A stretch of DNA of 64,000 nt from Gemmatimonadota bacterium (GCA_030428885.1 JAUIEJ010000011.1:57279-121278), one strand, 5' to 3'; shown: positions 42,474 through 52,038, counted from the stretch's first letter. The notes: generated by a model from the letters alone, not told the origin. Made by a program: numbers and translations.

Positions 42474-43699
42474 GCCTCCCGACGCAGGTGGGGGTGGGGG
42501 GTCTCGGTCTCGGGCATCTCCGGGACTCGGTGGCTCGCCTCTTCCGTCCCGGGAGCGCCGATCTGCGGGTGGGGGTGGAGGTGGAAGCCATCCCCGTGGA
42601 CGCCGCCACCCGTCGGCCCGTGCCCCCCATGGTCCCGCTCCTCCGGGCGCACGCCCGGGCGCGGGGGTGGCGGGAGGGCCGCAACTACGCCGGCGCCCCG
42701 GCGTTCACCACCGGGCGCGGAGGCACCCTCTCGTTCGAACCCGGGGGGCAGCTCGAGTACGCCTCGCCCCCCGAAGCCTCCCTCGGCGTCCTGGACGACG
42801 ATGTCACCGGCGTCCTCGAGCCCCTGGCCCGGACCCTGGCCCGGGAAGGGGTGGTGCTCCTGGCTCGGGGCCTGGATCCCCGGACGCCGCTCCCCGAGGC
42901 TCAGCTCCACCTGGCCGGGGATCGCTACACCCGCATGGACGCCCACTACGCCCGACGAGGGACCTGGGGCCGACGCATGATGCGCCAGACCGCGGCCCTC
43001 CACATCAACGTCGACGCCCCCGGGCCCCCGTTCGAGGCGTGGCGGGCGGCGTCGGCCGCCGCCCCGGCGCTCCTGGCGGCCTTCGCCAACTCCTCCCGGG
43101 TGGAGGGGCGGCCCTCGGGGCACCGAAGCGCCCGGGCGGCCCAGTGGCGGTCCCTGGACCCGGGGCGCACGGGGATCGTGGCGACGTCGGCCGACCCGGT
43201 GTCCGACTACCTGGACTTCGCCCTGGGGGCCGACGCCTTCCTCCTGGGCGGGGCGGGGGTTCGGGCCCGGCCCTTCCGGGAGTGGATCGACCGGGCCGAC
43301 CTCGCGGACTGGGAGCGCCACCTCTCCACGCTCTTTCCCGAGGTCCGGCCCCGGCGCTACCTCGAATTCCGCTCCGTCGACGCCCTCCCGCTCCGGTGGG
43401 TGGCGGTGCCCACGGCCATTCTCGTGGGACTCCTCTTCGATCCCCGGGCCCGGAGCGCCGCCGCGGCGCTCCCCCCGGTCTCGGGAGCCCTCCTGGAACG
43501 GGCCGGCCGATGCGGTCTGGCCGACGCCGACGTTGCGGAGCGGGTGCGGGTCGTCCTGGACCTGGCCGAAGGTGGGCTCGCCGCCCTGGACGACGCCGTG
43601 GCCCCCCGGGCGATCCGGGAGCGGGTGTCGGCCTTCCGCGGCGCCTGGACCGATCGGGGCCGGGATCCGGCGTCGGGGGCGGACGACACCCTGGTGTAG
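42470..43699 (+). CDS. egtA: Glutamate-cysteine ligase, EgtA type
   Basis: Codes for 409 residues from GTG 42470 (GTGA overlap with egtD). It belongs to the GCS2-type glutamate-cysteine ligases: early VGVEVEAIPVD with the metal-binding Glu pair, a Gly-rich GGTLSFEPGGQLEYASPP, TAALHINVDAPG and a late RYLEFRSVDALPL. In the ergothioneine route it makes gamma-glutamylcysteine, the thiol used by EgtB. By itself the family also serves glutathione synthesis, but linkage to egtB, egtD and egtC makes the ergothioneine role much more likely. Confidence 0.9.
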   Translation: MSLPTQVGVGGLGLGHLRDSVARLFRPGSADLRVGVEVEAIPVDAATRRPVPPMVPLLRAHARARGWREGRNYAGAPAFTTGRGGTLSFEPGGQLEYASPPEASLGVLDDDVTGVLEPLARTLAREGVVLLARGLDPRTPLPEAQLHLAGDRYTRMDAHYARRGTWGRRMMRQTAALHINVDAPGPPFEAWRAASAAAPALLAAFANSSRVEGRPSGHRSARAAQWRSLDPGRTGIVATSADPVSDYLDFALGADAFLLGGAGVRARPFREWIDRADLADWERHLSTLFPEVRPRRYLEFRSVDALPLRWVAVPTAILVGLLFDPRARSAAAALPPVSGALLERAGRCGLADADVAERVRVVLDLAEGGLAALDDAVAPRAIRERVSAFRGAWTDRGRDPASGADDTLV

Positions 43700-43707
43700 C
43701 CGCGGGG

Positions 43708-44493
43708 TCAGCCGGCCCGGCCCACCTCCACCGATCCGTCGGGGCGCTGGAACACGACCTGGTTGGCCGGCACGGGGGTCCATGCGCTGGTGTCGTCCAG
43801 GGGTTCGGAAGCCAGAACCGACCCGCCGGGGGCCCATTCCGGACCTTCCGCGAGATAGAGGGAGTTGCAGCGGGCCCCGCCCACCGAGGTGTGGAGGGTG
43901 TGGACGCCGGCCTCCGAGGCGAGAACCAGGGTGAGGGGCGCGGCCTCGCCGTCCTCCAGGCGCTCCGACACGGCCGTCCACGCCCGGCCCAGGGCCGCCG
44001 CCGGGAACTCGCCTTCGTCCAGGGCGTTCAGGACCAGGAGGAAGAGGGTCTCGGCGTCGCTCACTCCGATGAGGGCGCCGTAGCGCTCGTCGCTGAGGTG
44101 CTGCCGCAGGGCCCGCATGTGCCGTCGCCGGAAGTCGGGCACCCAGCCGTTGAGGCTGAAGCTCCACCCCTGCAGGGTGAACGGAAGCACGCCGGCCCGG
44201 TCCACGGGGAGCCCCGGAGTCGCGTTGCGGACCGTGGCCTGGATCACCGTCCCCCGGCTGGCCGCCAGGAGCGGCTTCACCCCCGGGTCGTACCAGATGG
44301 GCTCGGCCCGGGCAAGCCGCAGAGGCGTGGACGCCCCCTGGGGCCACCAGGCCACCCCCCACCCGTCGGCGTTCACCGAACCCGAGCGGAGTTCCCGGGG
44401 CTCCCAGCTCTGGCGGTAGAGGGAATGGGGGCCGTGGAAGACGGGTTCGGCCACCGGGAGGGGAGGGCCGGCATAGGCGACGAGGCGGCACAT
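43708..44493 (-). CDS. egtC: Ergothioneine biosynthesis amidohydrolase EgtC
   Basis: Codes for 261 residues of the class II glutamine amidotransferase (Ntn) fold. The start at 44493 places the catalytic Cys at residue 2 (MCRLVAYAGPPLP), as processing requires. Also present are NADGWGVAWW, TVIQATVRNATPGLP and the oxyanion-loop region WSFSLNGWVPDF. EgtC removes the glutamyl group from the gamma-glutamyl-hercynylcysteine sulfoxide made by EgtB. It is convergent with egtA, eight bases apart, so it has its own promoter in the 249-base gap before the TonB receptor gene. Confidence 0.9.
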   Translation of the reverse strand: MCRLVAYAGPPLPVAEPVFHGPHSLYRQSWEPRELRSGSVNADGWGVAWWPQGASTPLRLARAEPIWYDPGVKPLLAASRGTVIQATVRNATPGLPVDRAGVLPFTLQGWSFSLNGWVPDFRRRHMRALRQHLSDERYGALIGVSDAETLFLLVLNALDEGEFPAAALGRAWTAVSERLEDGEAAPLTLVLASEAGVHTLHTSVGGARCNSLYLAEGPEWAPGGSVLASEPLDDTSAWTPVPANQVVFQRPDGSVEVGRAG

Positions 44494-44623
44494 GGCGGGG
44501 GAGGGGGAACGGGTGAAGCGGGGGAGGGACCGGGGCGTCGCCGAAGATCGGGCAGGGCACACCGCGGGACCACCCCCGACGGGGGCGGCCCGGAGGCCGC
44601 GTTCACCGCGTCGTTCCGGGTCG

Positions 44624-44653
44624 TTGCCCCTCTTCCGCGCCCCGTGGTATGTT
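44624..44653 (+). promoter_or_regulatory. Probable promoter of the TonB receptor gene
   Basis: TTGCCC at 44624-44629, an 18-base spacer and TATGTT at 44648-44653, about 90 bases before the receptor ATG. A short hairpin (AGCCC with GGGCT) lies in the transcribed leader near 44662-44676. Confidence 0.45.
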
Positions 44654-44742
44654 CGGCGCGGGAGCCCTGCGGGGCTTTCCGGAGCCGGGTGCGCCCGCCC
44701 ACGCGGGCCCCCGGGGGACGATCCTCACGAGAGGCACGACGC

Positions 44743-47442
44743 ATGCGCGCTCTTCTTGACCGACTCCTTCTCTCCGCCGGAGCCGTGGTGTTCCTGGCCG
44801 GGGCTCCCGTAGCGGCCCAGCAGGGCACGGTGGCGGGGCAGGTGGTGGACATCGAAACGGGCCAACCCCTCACCAGCGCTCAGGTCCAGGTGCTGGGCGC
44901 CGGAGATCAACAGGCGGGGGGCCTTCTGTCCGATGCCCAGGGCCGCTTCCGGGTGCAGCTCGCCCCGGGCACCTACTCGGTCGTGGCCACGCTGGTGGGG
45001 TACCGGCAGGCCCGGGTCGACGGAATCTCGGTGTCCGCCGGCGAGACCACCGAGGTCCAGATCGACATGACCTCCACGGCCCTGGAGCTGAATCCCATCG
45101 TGGTGACCGCCGGTCGGCGCGAGGAGAAGGCCCTGGAATCGCCCTCCACCATCGTCACCATCTCCAGTGAGCGGATCCAGGAGCGCGTCGCCTTGAGCCC
45201 CGTGGACCACGTGAAGGCGCTCCCGGGCGTCGACGTGAACCAGACCGGGCTCACCCAGAGCAACGTGGTGACCCGGGGCTTCAACAACGTGTTCTCCGGA
45301 GCCCTTCTGGTCATGACCGACAACCGGTACGCCTCGGTGCCGTCGCTCCGGTTCAACGCCTACAACATGATCCCCACGACCCAGTTCGACGTGGATCGCA
45401 TGGAGGTGCTCCTGGGGCCGGCCGCGGCCCTGTACGGGCCCAACTCGGCCGACGGCGTGCTCCACATCATCACCACCTCGCCCATCGACGATCCAGGCAC
45501 CAAGGTGGCCGTGACCACCGGGGAGCGATCGCTCTTCCAGAGCCAGTTCCGCACCGCCTTCCCCCTGGGCGACAACGCCGGGATCAAGTTCTCGGGCCAG
45601 TACATGAAGGGGCGGGACTGGGAGTACTTCGATCCCGTGGAGATCGAGCAGAGAGAGGCGGGTGACAACGATCTCATTGGCAGGCGCGACTTCGACGCCG
45701 AGCGTTACGGCGGCGAGCTGCGCCTCGACTTCCGCCCGTGGGACGACGGCGAGGTCATCTTCAACGCCGGCTACAACAACCTGGGATCGTCCATCGAGCT
45801 CACGGGCGTGGGCGCGGGACAGGCCGACGGCTGGGGCTATTCGTACTTCCAGGGCCGCATGGCCAAGGGCCGCCTCTTCGCCCAGGCCTTCCTCAACCGC
45901 TCCGACGCCGGCGACTCGTTCCTGCTCCGCACGGGCCAGCCCATCATCGACGAGTCCACCATGATGGTGGGCCAGATCCAGCACGGATTCACGGTGGGCG
46001 AAAGCCAGGACTTCACCTACGGCGTGGACCTGCAGCGAACCGAGCCCAAGACCGGGGGCAGCATCACCGGCCGCAACGAGGACGACGACATCATCAACGA
46101 GGCCGGCGGGTACGTGCACTCCAACACGGCCCTGTCGGACAAGGTCGATTTCGTGGCGGCGCTGCGGGTCGACTACCACAACCGCCTGGAGGATCTGGTC
46201 TTCTCGCCCCGGGCGGCCGTGGTGTTCAAGCCCGCCGAGAACCAGAACTTCCGGGTGACGTTCAACCGGGCGTTCTCCACCCCCACCACCAACAATCTCT
46301 TCCTGGACCTGGTGGCCGCGAACATCGGCCCCTACTCGGTGCGCACACTGGGCGTCCCCGAAGACGGACTGACCTTCTCCGACACCTGCACGGGCGGCAT
46401 CCAGGACCTGTGCATGTACTCGGCATTCAACCCTGGGGGGCCGACCCAGGCGATTCCGGCTGTGGCACCGACGGCGGCATACTGGAATCCGTTCCTGCAG
46501 GGCGTGCTGGCCGCTTCCCTGGGGGAGACGAACCCGCTCCTGGGCGTGCTGGTGCCTGCCCTCTCGAACCCGGGCGCCGTCCCCGGTGAGACGGTGCCCA
46601 CGTCGGGGCTCGTGCGGTTCAACCAGGAGAGCTCGACCTTCGTGCCCGACAACGGACCTCAGGACATCCAGAGGATCAAGCCCACCATCTCCAACACCTT
46701 CGAGGTGGGCTACAAGGGCGTCATCGGGGGCCGACTGCTCGTGGCCGCCGACGTGTACTCCAACCGTCTGCGTGACTTCGTCGGCCCGCTCCGGACCGAG
46801 ACTCCCACCGTCAACTGGAACGCCGCGGAAGTACAGGCGTTCGTGCTCGGGCGACTGGGCCCGGCGATCCAGGGTGGGCAGATCACGCAACAGCAAGCCG
46901 GCGACATCGTCCGGGCGCTGGCGGGCGTGCCCATCGGCACAGTGGCCCCGGATCAGGCGCCGGGAACGGATCTGATCCTCACCTACCGCAACTTCGGGGA
47001 CGTAGACCTCTGGGGCGCCGACCTGTCGTTCCAGTTCCTGGCCACCGATCGCCTCAGCCTGACCGGCTCGTACGCCCACGTGAGTGACGAGTGTATCGAC
47101 TTCAACGAGGACGGAAGCTGCTCCAGCGCCAACGACATCGCCCTCAACGCCCCGGCCAACAAGGGGTCGCTGGGGGCCCGGTGGGACGATCGCATCCTGG
47201 GGCTCACCCTGGAGGGCCGGGTGCGCTTCTCCGACGGGTTCCCCATGAACTCCGGCGTCTACATCGGCGACATCCCGAGCTTCTCGGTCCTCGACGCCAA
47301 CGTGTCGTACCAGTTGCCCTGGGCCCCGGGCGCCAGCGTGACCCTCACGGGCACCAACCTCTTCGACAACGTCCACCGCGAGTCCATCGGAGCCCCGGAG
47401 ATCGGTCGGCTCCTCATGGTGCGGCTGGCCTACGAGTTCTGA
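44743..47442 (+). CDS. TonB-dependent outer-membrane receptor with carboxypeptidase-regulatory-like domain
   Basis: Codes for 899 residues. A signal peptide (cleavage near APVAAQ) is followed by a carboxypeptidase-regulatory-like Ig domain (about 28-110, TVAGQVVDIETGQPLTSAQV). The plug comes next (about 120-240, with IVVTAGRREEKALESPSTI and RMEVLLGPAAALYGPNSADG), then a 22-strand barrel ending LLMVRLAYEF with terminal Phe. GAGAGG precedes the ATG. These receptors import large nutrients or metal complexes using TonB; the substrate is not evident. A 12-base hairpin follows the gene. Confidence 0.92.
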   Translation: MRALLDRLLLSAGAVVFLAGAPVAAQQGTVAGQVVDIETGQPLTSAQVQVLGAGDQQAGGLLSDAQGRFRVQLAPGTYSVVATLVGYRQARVDGISVSAGETTEVQIDMTSTALELNPIVVTAGRREEKALESPSTIVTISSERIQERVALSPVDHVKALPGVDVNQTGLTQSNVVTRGFNNVFSGALLVMTDNRYASVPSLRFNAYNMIPTTQFDVDRMEVLLGPAAALYGPNSADGVLHIITTSPIDDPGTKVAVTTGERSLFQSQFRTAFPLGDNAGIKFSGQYMKGRDWEYFDPVEIEQREAGDNDLIGRRDFDAERYGGELRLDFRPWDDGEVIFNAGYNNLGSSIELTGVGAGQADGWGYSYFQGRMAKGRLFAQAFLNRSDAGDSFLLRTGQPIIDESTMMVGQIQHGFTVGESQDFTYGVDLQRTEPKTGGSITGRNEDDDIINEAGGYVHSNTALSDKVDFVAALRVDYHNRLEDLVFSPRAAVVFKPAENQNFRVTFNRAFSTPTTNNLFLDLVAANIGPYSVRTLGVPEDGLTFSDTCTGGIQDLCMYSAFNPGGPTQAIPAVAPTAAYWNPFLQGVLAASLGETNPLLGVLVPALSNPGAVPGETVPTSGLVRFNQESSTFVPDNGPQDIQRIKPTISNTFEVGYKGVIGGRLLVAADVYSNRLRDFVGPLRTETPTVNWNAAEVQAFVLGRLGPAIQGGQITQQQAGDIVRALAGVPIGTVAPDQAPGTDLILTYRNFGDVDLWGADLSFQFLATDRLSLTGSYAHVSDECIDFNEDGSCSSANDIALNAPANKGSLGARWDDRILGLTLEGRVRFSDGFPMNSGVYIGDIPSFSVLDANVSYQLPWAPGASVTLTGTNLFDNVHRESIGAPEIGRLLMVRLAYEF

Positions 47443-47454
47443 CGACGGGGCGGG

Positions 47455-47481
47455 CCCCGGGGGCGGTCGCCGCCTCCGGGG
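47455..47481 (+). terminator. Strong hairpin after the TonB receptor gene
   Basis: CCCCGGGGGCGG (47455-47466) and CCGCCTCCGGGG (47470-47481) form a 12-pair stem with one G-U pair and a three-base loop, 13 bases after the stop. There is no U-tract. It lies 24 bases before the thioredoxin ATG. Confidence 0.4.
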
Positions 47482-47504
47482 TCCCGGGCCCGCGAGACAT
47501 CACG

Positions 47505-47960
47505 ATGGACACGACCGAGACCACACCTTCGAAGGGCGCCACCCTGCGCTGTGCGTTCTGCCTGAGCCTCAACCGGGTCGACGTGGCCCGGGCCGGCGAT
47601 CGACCGAAGTGCGGAAAGTGCGGCCGCCCCATGCTCCTGGACCGACCGGTCAAGGTGGAGAACGACGACTTCGACGCCACCGTACTGGGCTCCGACGTGC
47701 CGGTGCTGGTGGACTTCTACGCCGATTGGTGCGCCCCCTGCCGCATGGTGGCGCCCGTGCTCGACGAGGTGGCCCACGACACGGTGGGCCGCATGCTGGT
47801 GGCCAAGGTCGACACCGACCGGGCCCAGGAGGTGGCGGCCCGGTACGAGATCCGGAGCATTCCCACCCTGATCCTCTTCCGCGACGGCGCCGAGGCCCAG
47901 CGGGTGGTGGGGGTCGACGTGGGCGCCCTGAAGCGCATCGCCGCCGACGTCTCCGGCTGA
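47505..47960 (+). CDS. trxC: Thioredoxin with N-terminal zinc ribbon (thioredoxin 2 type)
   Basis: Codes for 151 residues. The N-terminal zinc ribbon has Cys16/Cys19 (CAFC) and Cys36/Cys39 (CGKC), as in E. coli Trx2. The thioredoxin fold follows, with active site WCAPC (Cys76, Cys79) and the cis-Pro loop IRSIPTLILF. The usual role is cytosolic disulfide reduction, often under oxidative stress. Its stop overlaps the argR ATG (TGATG), so the redox protein and the arginine repressor are co-translated. Confidence 0.93.
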   Translation: MDTTETTPSKGATLRCAFCLSLNRVDVARAGDRPKCGKCGRPMLLDRPVKVENDDFDATVLGSDVPVLVDFYADWCAPCRMVAPVLDEVAHDTVGRMLVAKVDTDRAQEVAARYEIRSIPTLILFRDGAEAQRVVGVDVGALKRIAADVSG

Positions 47961-48418
47961 TGGGCGACAAGCGGGCCCGCCACGACGCCATCTTGTCGTT
48001 GGTGCGATCCCGGCGGGTCTCCAGCCAGGAGGCACTCCGGGATCTCCTGGTGGGGCGGGGGTTCGAGGTGACCCAGGCCACCGTGTCCCGGGACGTCCGG
48101 GAACTCCGCCTCGTGAAGACCCCCGAGGCCGACGGCCAGGGGCGGTACACGGCCCCCGACGCCCACGACCCCACGCCGGCGCTGGCCGCGCTTCTTCCGG
48201 CCCTCTTCCTGTCGGCGGAAGACGCGGGGAATCTCCTCGTGGTCCGGACCCTCACCGGGGGCGCCCAGGCGGTGGCCCTGGCCATCGACGGCGAGGACTG
48301 GCCCGAGGTGTTGGGTACCCTGGGCGGCGACGACACGATTCTGGTGATCTGCCGCGCCGACGCCCACGCCCGGGCCATCCGGGATCGCCTCCAGGACCTG
48401 GCCACGGGATCGGGCTGA
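47960..48418 (+). CDS. argR: Arginine repressor
   Basis: Codes for 152 residues. The N-terminal winged helix (about 4-70) has AILSLVRSRRVSSQEALRDLL and the recognition segment VTQATVSRDVRELRLVKT. The C-terminal hexamer domain (about 85-150) has the Arg-binding GDDTILVICRADAHA with the Asp pair. It lies immediately before argC, and the AT-rich gap between them looks like its operator, so argR probably controls the arg genes in cis. It is coupled to the thioredoxin gene upstream. Confidence 0.94.
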   Translation: MGDKRARHDAILSLVRSRRVSSQEALRDLLVGRGFEVTQATVSRDVRELRLVKTPEADGQGRYTAPDAHDPTPALAALLPALFLSAEDAGNLLVVRTLTGGAQAVALAIDGEDWPEVLGTLGGDDTILVICRADAHARAIRDRLQDLATGSG

Positions 48419-48429
48419 CCCCTCCGATG

Positions 48430-48462
48430 TTGTAATTATGCATGATTGATGTATATTCATGC
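48430..48462 (+). promoter_or_regulatory. argC promoter overlapped by ARG-box-like sites
   Basis: A very AT-rich island in GC-rich DNA. TTGTAA (48430-48435), a 16-base spacer and TATATT (48452-48457) make a near-consensus sigma-70 promoter. GCATGA at 48440-48445 and TCATGC at 48457-48462 form an inverted repeat. TATATTCAT resembles the TATTCA half of the ARG box bound by ArgR. Binding would cover the promoter. Confidence 0.6.
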
Positions 48463-48482
48463 TTTCTCGGTCCACGGATTCC

Positions 48483-49448
48483 ATGCACACACCCTCTGAT
48501 TCCCGCCCCCGGGTCGGCGTCGTCGGCGCCAGCGGCTACACGGGCCTCGAGGTGCTCCGCGTCCTGGCGGGGCACCCGGGCGTCGACCCCGTCTGGGCCA
48601 CCTCCCGGAGTGAGGCCGGAGGCCCCACGCCGGTGTCGGGCCTGGCCTTCACCGACCGGGGCTACGACGCCCTCGCCGAGGTGGACCTGGTGTTCCTCTG
48701 CCTCCCCCACGGGGCCGCGGTGCCGTGGATGGAGGCGGCCCGGGCCGCCGGCGTGCGGGTGGTGGACCTCACGGCCGACCATCGGCCCGGTTCGGGGCGG
48801 GACGCGGGGGTGGTCTACGGCATGACCGAACTCCACGGCGAGGCCGTGGCCGGGGCCGACGCCGTGGCCAATCCCGGGTGTTATCCCACCGGGGTGATCC
48901 TCTCCCTGGCCCCGCTCCGGGCCGCGGGGCTCCTGGACGACGCCCGCCCCATCCCGGTGGCGGCGGCTTCCGGGGTGACGGGGGCCGGGCGTTCGCCCCG
49001 ACGGGACCTCCTCTTCGCCGAGGTCCACGGCGACTACCGGGCCTACGGGCTGGGCAACGGCCATCGCCATCTCCTGGAGATGCGGGCCGAGCTCCCGGGG
49101 CTCCAGCTCCTCTTCGTGCCCCATCTGCTGCCCGTGCCCCGGGGCATCCTGGAGACCCTCACCCTCCCGGTGGTGGAGGGCGTGGACGCGGCCCGGGTCC
49201 GGGACGTGTGGCGGGAGGCCTACGCCACCAGCCCCGTGGTGGACATCCTGGCCGAGGGCGCGCCGTCGCTCCGCGACGTGGTCCACACCGATCGTCTGGT
49301 CCTGTCGGTGCACGACAACGAGGGACTCCGGGCCCCCACCCTCACCGTGGTGGCCGCGCTGGACAACCTGGGGAAAGGGGCCGCCGGTCAGGCGGTCCAG
49401 AACATGAATCTCATGCTCGGCCTCGAGGCCGGAGAGGGACTTCGATGA
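48483..49448 (+). CDS. argC: N-acetyl-gamma-glutamyl-phosphate reductase
   Basis: Codes for 321 residues from ATG 48483; an earlier ATG at 48459 lies only one base after the -10 element and is unlikely. It makes N-acetylglutamate semialdehyde in arginine synthesis. Visible are VGVVGASGYTGLEVLRVL for NADP binding, FLCLPHGAA, the catalytic Cys133 in ANPGCYPTG, and HLLPVPRGILETLT. The stop overlaps the argD ATG (ATGA). Confidence 0.95.
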   Translation: MHTPSDSRPRVGVVGASGYTGLEVLRVLAGHPGVDPVWATSRSEAGGPTPVSGLAFTDRGYDALAEVDLVFLCLPHGAAVPWMEAARAAGVRVVDLTADHRPGSGRDAGVVYGMTELHGEAVAGADAVANPGCYPTGVILSLAPLRAAGLLDDARPIPVAAASGVTGAGRSPRRDLLFAEVHGDYRAYGLGNGHRHLLEMRAELPGLQLLFVPHLLPVPRGILETLTLPVVEGVDAARVRDVWREAYATSPVVDILAEGAPSLRDVVHTDRLVLSVHDNEGLRAPTLTVVAALDNLGKGAAGQAVQNMNLMLGLEAGEGLR

Positions 49449-50626
49449 GTCGCGACGCCCTGCTGGGAGTGTACGCCCCCCCCGAAACGCTGTTCGTGAA
49501 GGGCCAGGGCGCCTGGCTGGAGGCCGACGACGGGCGCCGCTACCTGGACTTCACGGCGGGCATCGCGGTGAACGCCCTGGGCTACGACGCCCCGGAGATC
49601 CGCCGCGCCGTGGAGGCGTGTCTGGCCACGGGACTCATCCACACCTCCAACCTCTTCCGCACCGAGCCCGCCGAGGCCCTGGCCCGGGAGCTGGTGGCGG
49701 TGACCTTCCCGGGCAAGGTCTACTTCTGCAACTCCGGCGCCGAGGCCGGTGAGGCGTGCTTCAAATTCGCCCGGCGGTGGGCCCGGGCCGAGGGCGGCCC
49801 GGACAAGGTGGGCATCGTGGCCTTCCGGGGCTCGTTCCACGGCCGCCTCTTCGGTACCCTCGCCGCCACCGACCGGCCCCGGTACCGGGAGCCCTTCGAG
49901 CCCCTCATGCCCGGCGTGGCGTGGGCCGAGCTCGACGATCCGGGCTCGGTGGAGGCCGTGGTCGACGCCGAGCGTACGGCCGCGGTGGTCATCGAACCGG
50001 TGCAGGGGGAGGGGGGCATCCGCCCGGTGGACCCGGGGTTCCTCCGGGAACTCCGGGCGATCTGCGACGACCGGGGGGTGGCCCTCATCTTCGACGAGAT
50101 CCAGTGCGGCCTCGGGCGCACCGGCGATCTCTTCGCCTACGAATCGTCGGGGGTGACGCCCGACCTCCTGGCCCTGGCCAAGCCCCTGGCCGGCGGCCTG
50201 CCCATGGGGGCGGTGGTGGGTGCGCCCCACCTGGCCGCCACCGTGGGGCCCGGCGACCACGCCACGACCTTCGGGGGCGGGCCCATGGTGGCCACGGTGG
50301 CCCGGGCGGTGCTGAAGACCGTGGCCGACACGGCCTTCCTGGAGGGTGTGCGGGAGCGTTCGGCCCGACTCGACGAGGGGCTGGCCGGCCTCGCCGAGGA
50401 CCACGACGCCGTGGCCGCCCTCCGGGGTCGGGGACTCATGCGGGGCCTGGCCCTGCATCGGCCGGCGGCGCCGGTGGTGACGGCCGCCCGGGAACGGGGG
50501 TTGCTGGTCTGCTCCGCCGGACCCGACGTCGTGCGGCTCCTGCCGCCCCTGAACATTCCCCTGGACGAGCTCGACCTGGGAGTCCGTCGCCTGGGCGAGG
50601 CGCTGGCCGCCACGGGAGACGCCTGA
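49445..50626 (+). CDS. argD: Acetylornithine aminotransferase
   Basis: Codes for 393 residues, a class III PLP aminotransferase. It has the early [34 protein letters not shown] for PLP phosphate, [36 protein letters not shown] with the PLP-binding Asp, and the Schiff-base Lys in [18 protein letters not shown]. It sits between argC and argH with one- to four-base overlaps. argJ and argB, which normally act between or before these steps, are not in the window. Confidence 0.94.
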   Translation: MSRDALLGVYAPPETLFVKGQGAWLEADDGRRYLDFTAGIAVNALGYDAPEIRRAVEACLATGLIHTSNLFRTEPAEALARELVAVTFPGKVYFCNSGAEAGEACFKFARRWARAEGGPDKVGIVAFRGSFHGRLFGTLAATDRPRYREPFEPLMPGVAWAELDDPGSVEAVVDAERTAAVVIEPVQGEGGIRPVDPGFLRELRAICDDRGVALIFDEIQCGLGRTGDLFAYESSGVTPDLLALAKPLAGGLPMGAVVGAPHLAATVGPGDHATTFGGGPMVATVARAVLKTVADTAFLEGVRERSARLDEGLAGLAEDHDAVAALRGRGLMRGLALHRPAAPVVTAARERGLLVCSAGPDVVRLLPPLNIPLDELDLGVRRLGEALAATGDA

Positions 50627-52017
50627 TGGCGGGGGAGGGCACCCCCCCCGCGGCCCTCTGGGGAGGGCGCTTCGAGGGGGGCATGGCGCCGGCCATGGTG
50701 CCCCTCAATCTCTCCCTGGACGTGGACCGACGCCTCTGGCGCCACGACATCGTGGGCAGCCGGGCGTGGGCCCGGGCCCTGGGCCGGGCCCGAGTCCTGG
50801 AGGCCGACGAGGTGCAGGCCCTCACCGAGGGTCTCGACCGGGTCGAAGCGCGGCTGGCGGCCCACGGGGTGAGCGACGCCACCGACGAGGACATCCACTC
50901 CCTGGTGGAGCGCCTCCTCACGGAAGAGGCCGGAGACGTGGCCCTCAAACTCCACACGGGGCGGAGCCGCAACGATCAGGTGGCCACCGACCTCCGGCTC
51001 TGGGTCCGGGAGGTGGGAGAGGAGCTGGCCGAGAGGGTCACCACCCTGGGCCGGGCCCTGGTGGAGCTGGCGGCCACGGGCATGGACATCGTCATGCCGG
51101 GCTACACCCACCTGCAGCAGGGCCAGCCCATTCGGGCGGCCCACTGGGCCCTGGCGCCGGTCTGGCCCCTCCTCCGGGACCGGGACCGGATCCGGGGAGC
51201 GGTGCGGGCCGCCGGAGTCCTTCCCCTGGGGTCCGGGGCCGTGGCGGGCTGCCCCTTTCCCGTGGACCGGGACGCCCTGGCCGCCGACCTGGGGTTCCAC
51301 GGGGTGTCGCGCAATTCCCTCGACGCCATCAGCGATCGGGACTTCCTGGCCGATCTGCTCTACGCCGGCGCCCTCACGGGCATGCACCTCTCCCGCATCG
51401 CCGAGGACCTGGTGCTCTTCTCGTCGGCCGAGTTCGCCTTCGTGCGGCTGGACGACGGGTACTCCACGGGGTCGTCCCTCATGCCCCAGAAGCGCAATCC
51501 CGACGTGGCCGAACTCACCCGGGGCAAGAGCGGGCGGCTCCTGGGCAACCTCACGGGCCTCCTGACCCTTCTGAAGGGCCTCCCCACGGGGTACAACCGG
51601 GATCTCCAGGAGGACAAGTCGCTGGCCTTCGACACGGTGGACACCCTGGACCTGGTGCTGCCGGCCCTGGCGGGCGCCGTGGCCACGGCGCGCTTCCGCC
51701 CCGAGCGCATCGCCGCCCGCCTCGACTCCCAGTTGTGGGCCACGGACCTGGCCGACTACCTGGTGCGTCGCGGCGTGCCCTTCCGGCGCAGCCACGAGGC
51801 CGTGGGCCGCATCGTGCGCCTCGCCGAAGACCGGGGGTGCGGCCTGGGCGACCTCACCACCGACGATCTCCGGGGCATCCACGACGCCTTCGACGACGAT
51901 GTCCACCAGGTGTTCGACTGGGACCGCTCCGCCGACAGCCGGGGCGTGCCCGGCGGCACGTCGCGCTCCGCCGTGGAGGCCCAGATGGCGGCGGCCCGGG
52001 CGGCCCTCGACGCCTGA
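50626..52017 (+). CDS. argH: Argininosuccinate lyase
   Basis: Codes for 463 residues of the fumarase/aspartase superfamily, releasing arginine and fumarate from argininosuccinate. It has WGGRFEGGMAPAMVPLN at the start, ALKLHTGRSRNDQVATDLRL, the strand with GYTHLQQGQPI carrying the catalytic His, and the superfamily signature GSSLMPQKRNPDV with the catalytic Ser loop. ATG 50626 overlaps the argD stop (TGATG). It ends the arg run and is convergent with the DAHP synthase gene, 21 bases away. Confidence 0.95.
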   Translation: MAGEGTPPAALWGGRFEGGMAPAMVPLNLSLDVDRRLWRHDIVGSRAWARALGRARVLEADEVQALTEGLDRVEARLAAHGVSDATDEDIHSLVERLLTEEAGDVALKLHTGRSRNDQVATDLRLWVREVGEELAERVTTLGRALVELAATGMDIVMPGYTHLQQGQPIRAAHWALAPVWPLLRDRDRIRGAVRAAGVLPLGSGAVAGCPFPVDRDALAADLGFHGVSRNSLDAISDRDFLADLLYAGALTGMHLSRIAEDLVLFSSAEFAFVRLDDGYSTGSSLMPQKRNPDVAELTRGKSGRLLGNLTGLLTLLKGLPTGYNRDLQEDKSLAFDTVDTLDLVLPALAGAVATARFRPERIAARLDSQLWATDLADYLVRRGVPFRRSHEAVGRIVRLAEDRGCGLGDLTTDDLRGIHDAFDDDVHQVFDWDRSADSRGVPGGTSRSAVEAQMAAARAALDA

Positions 52018-52038
52018 GCCCCCTGGTTCCCGACTCCG

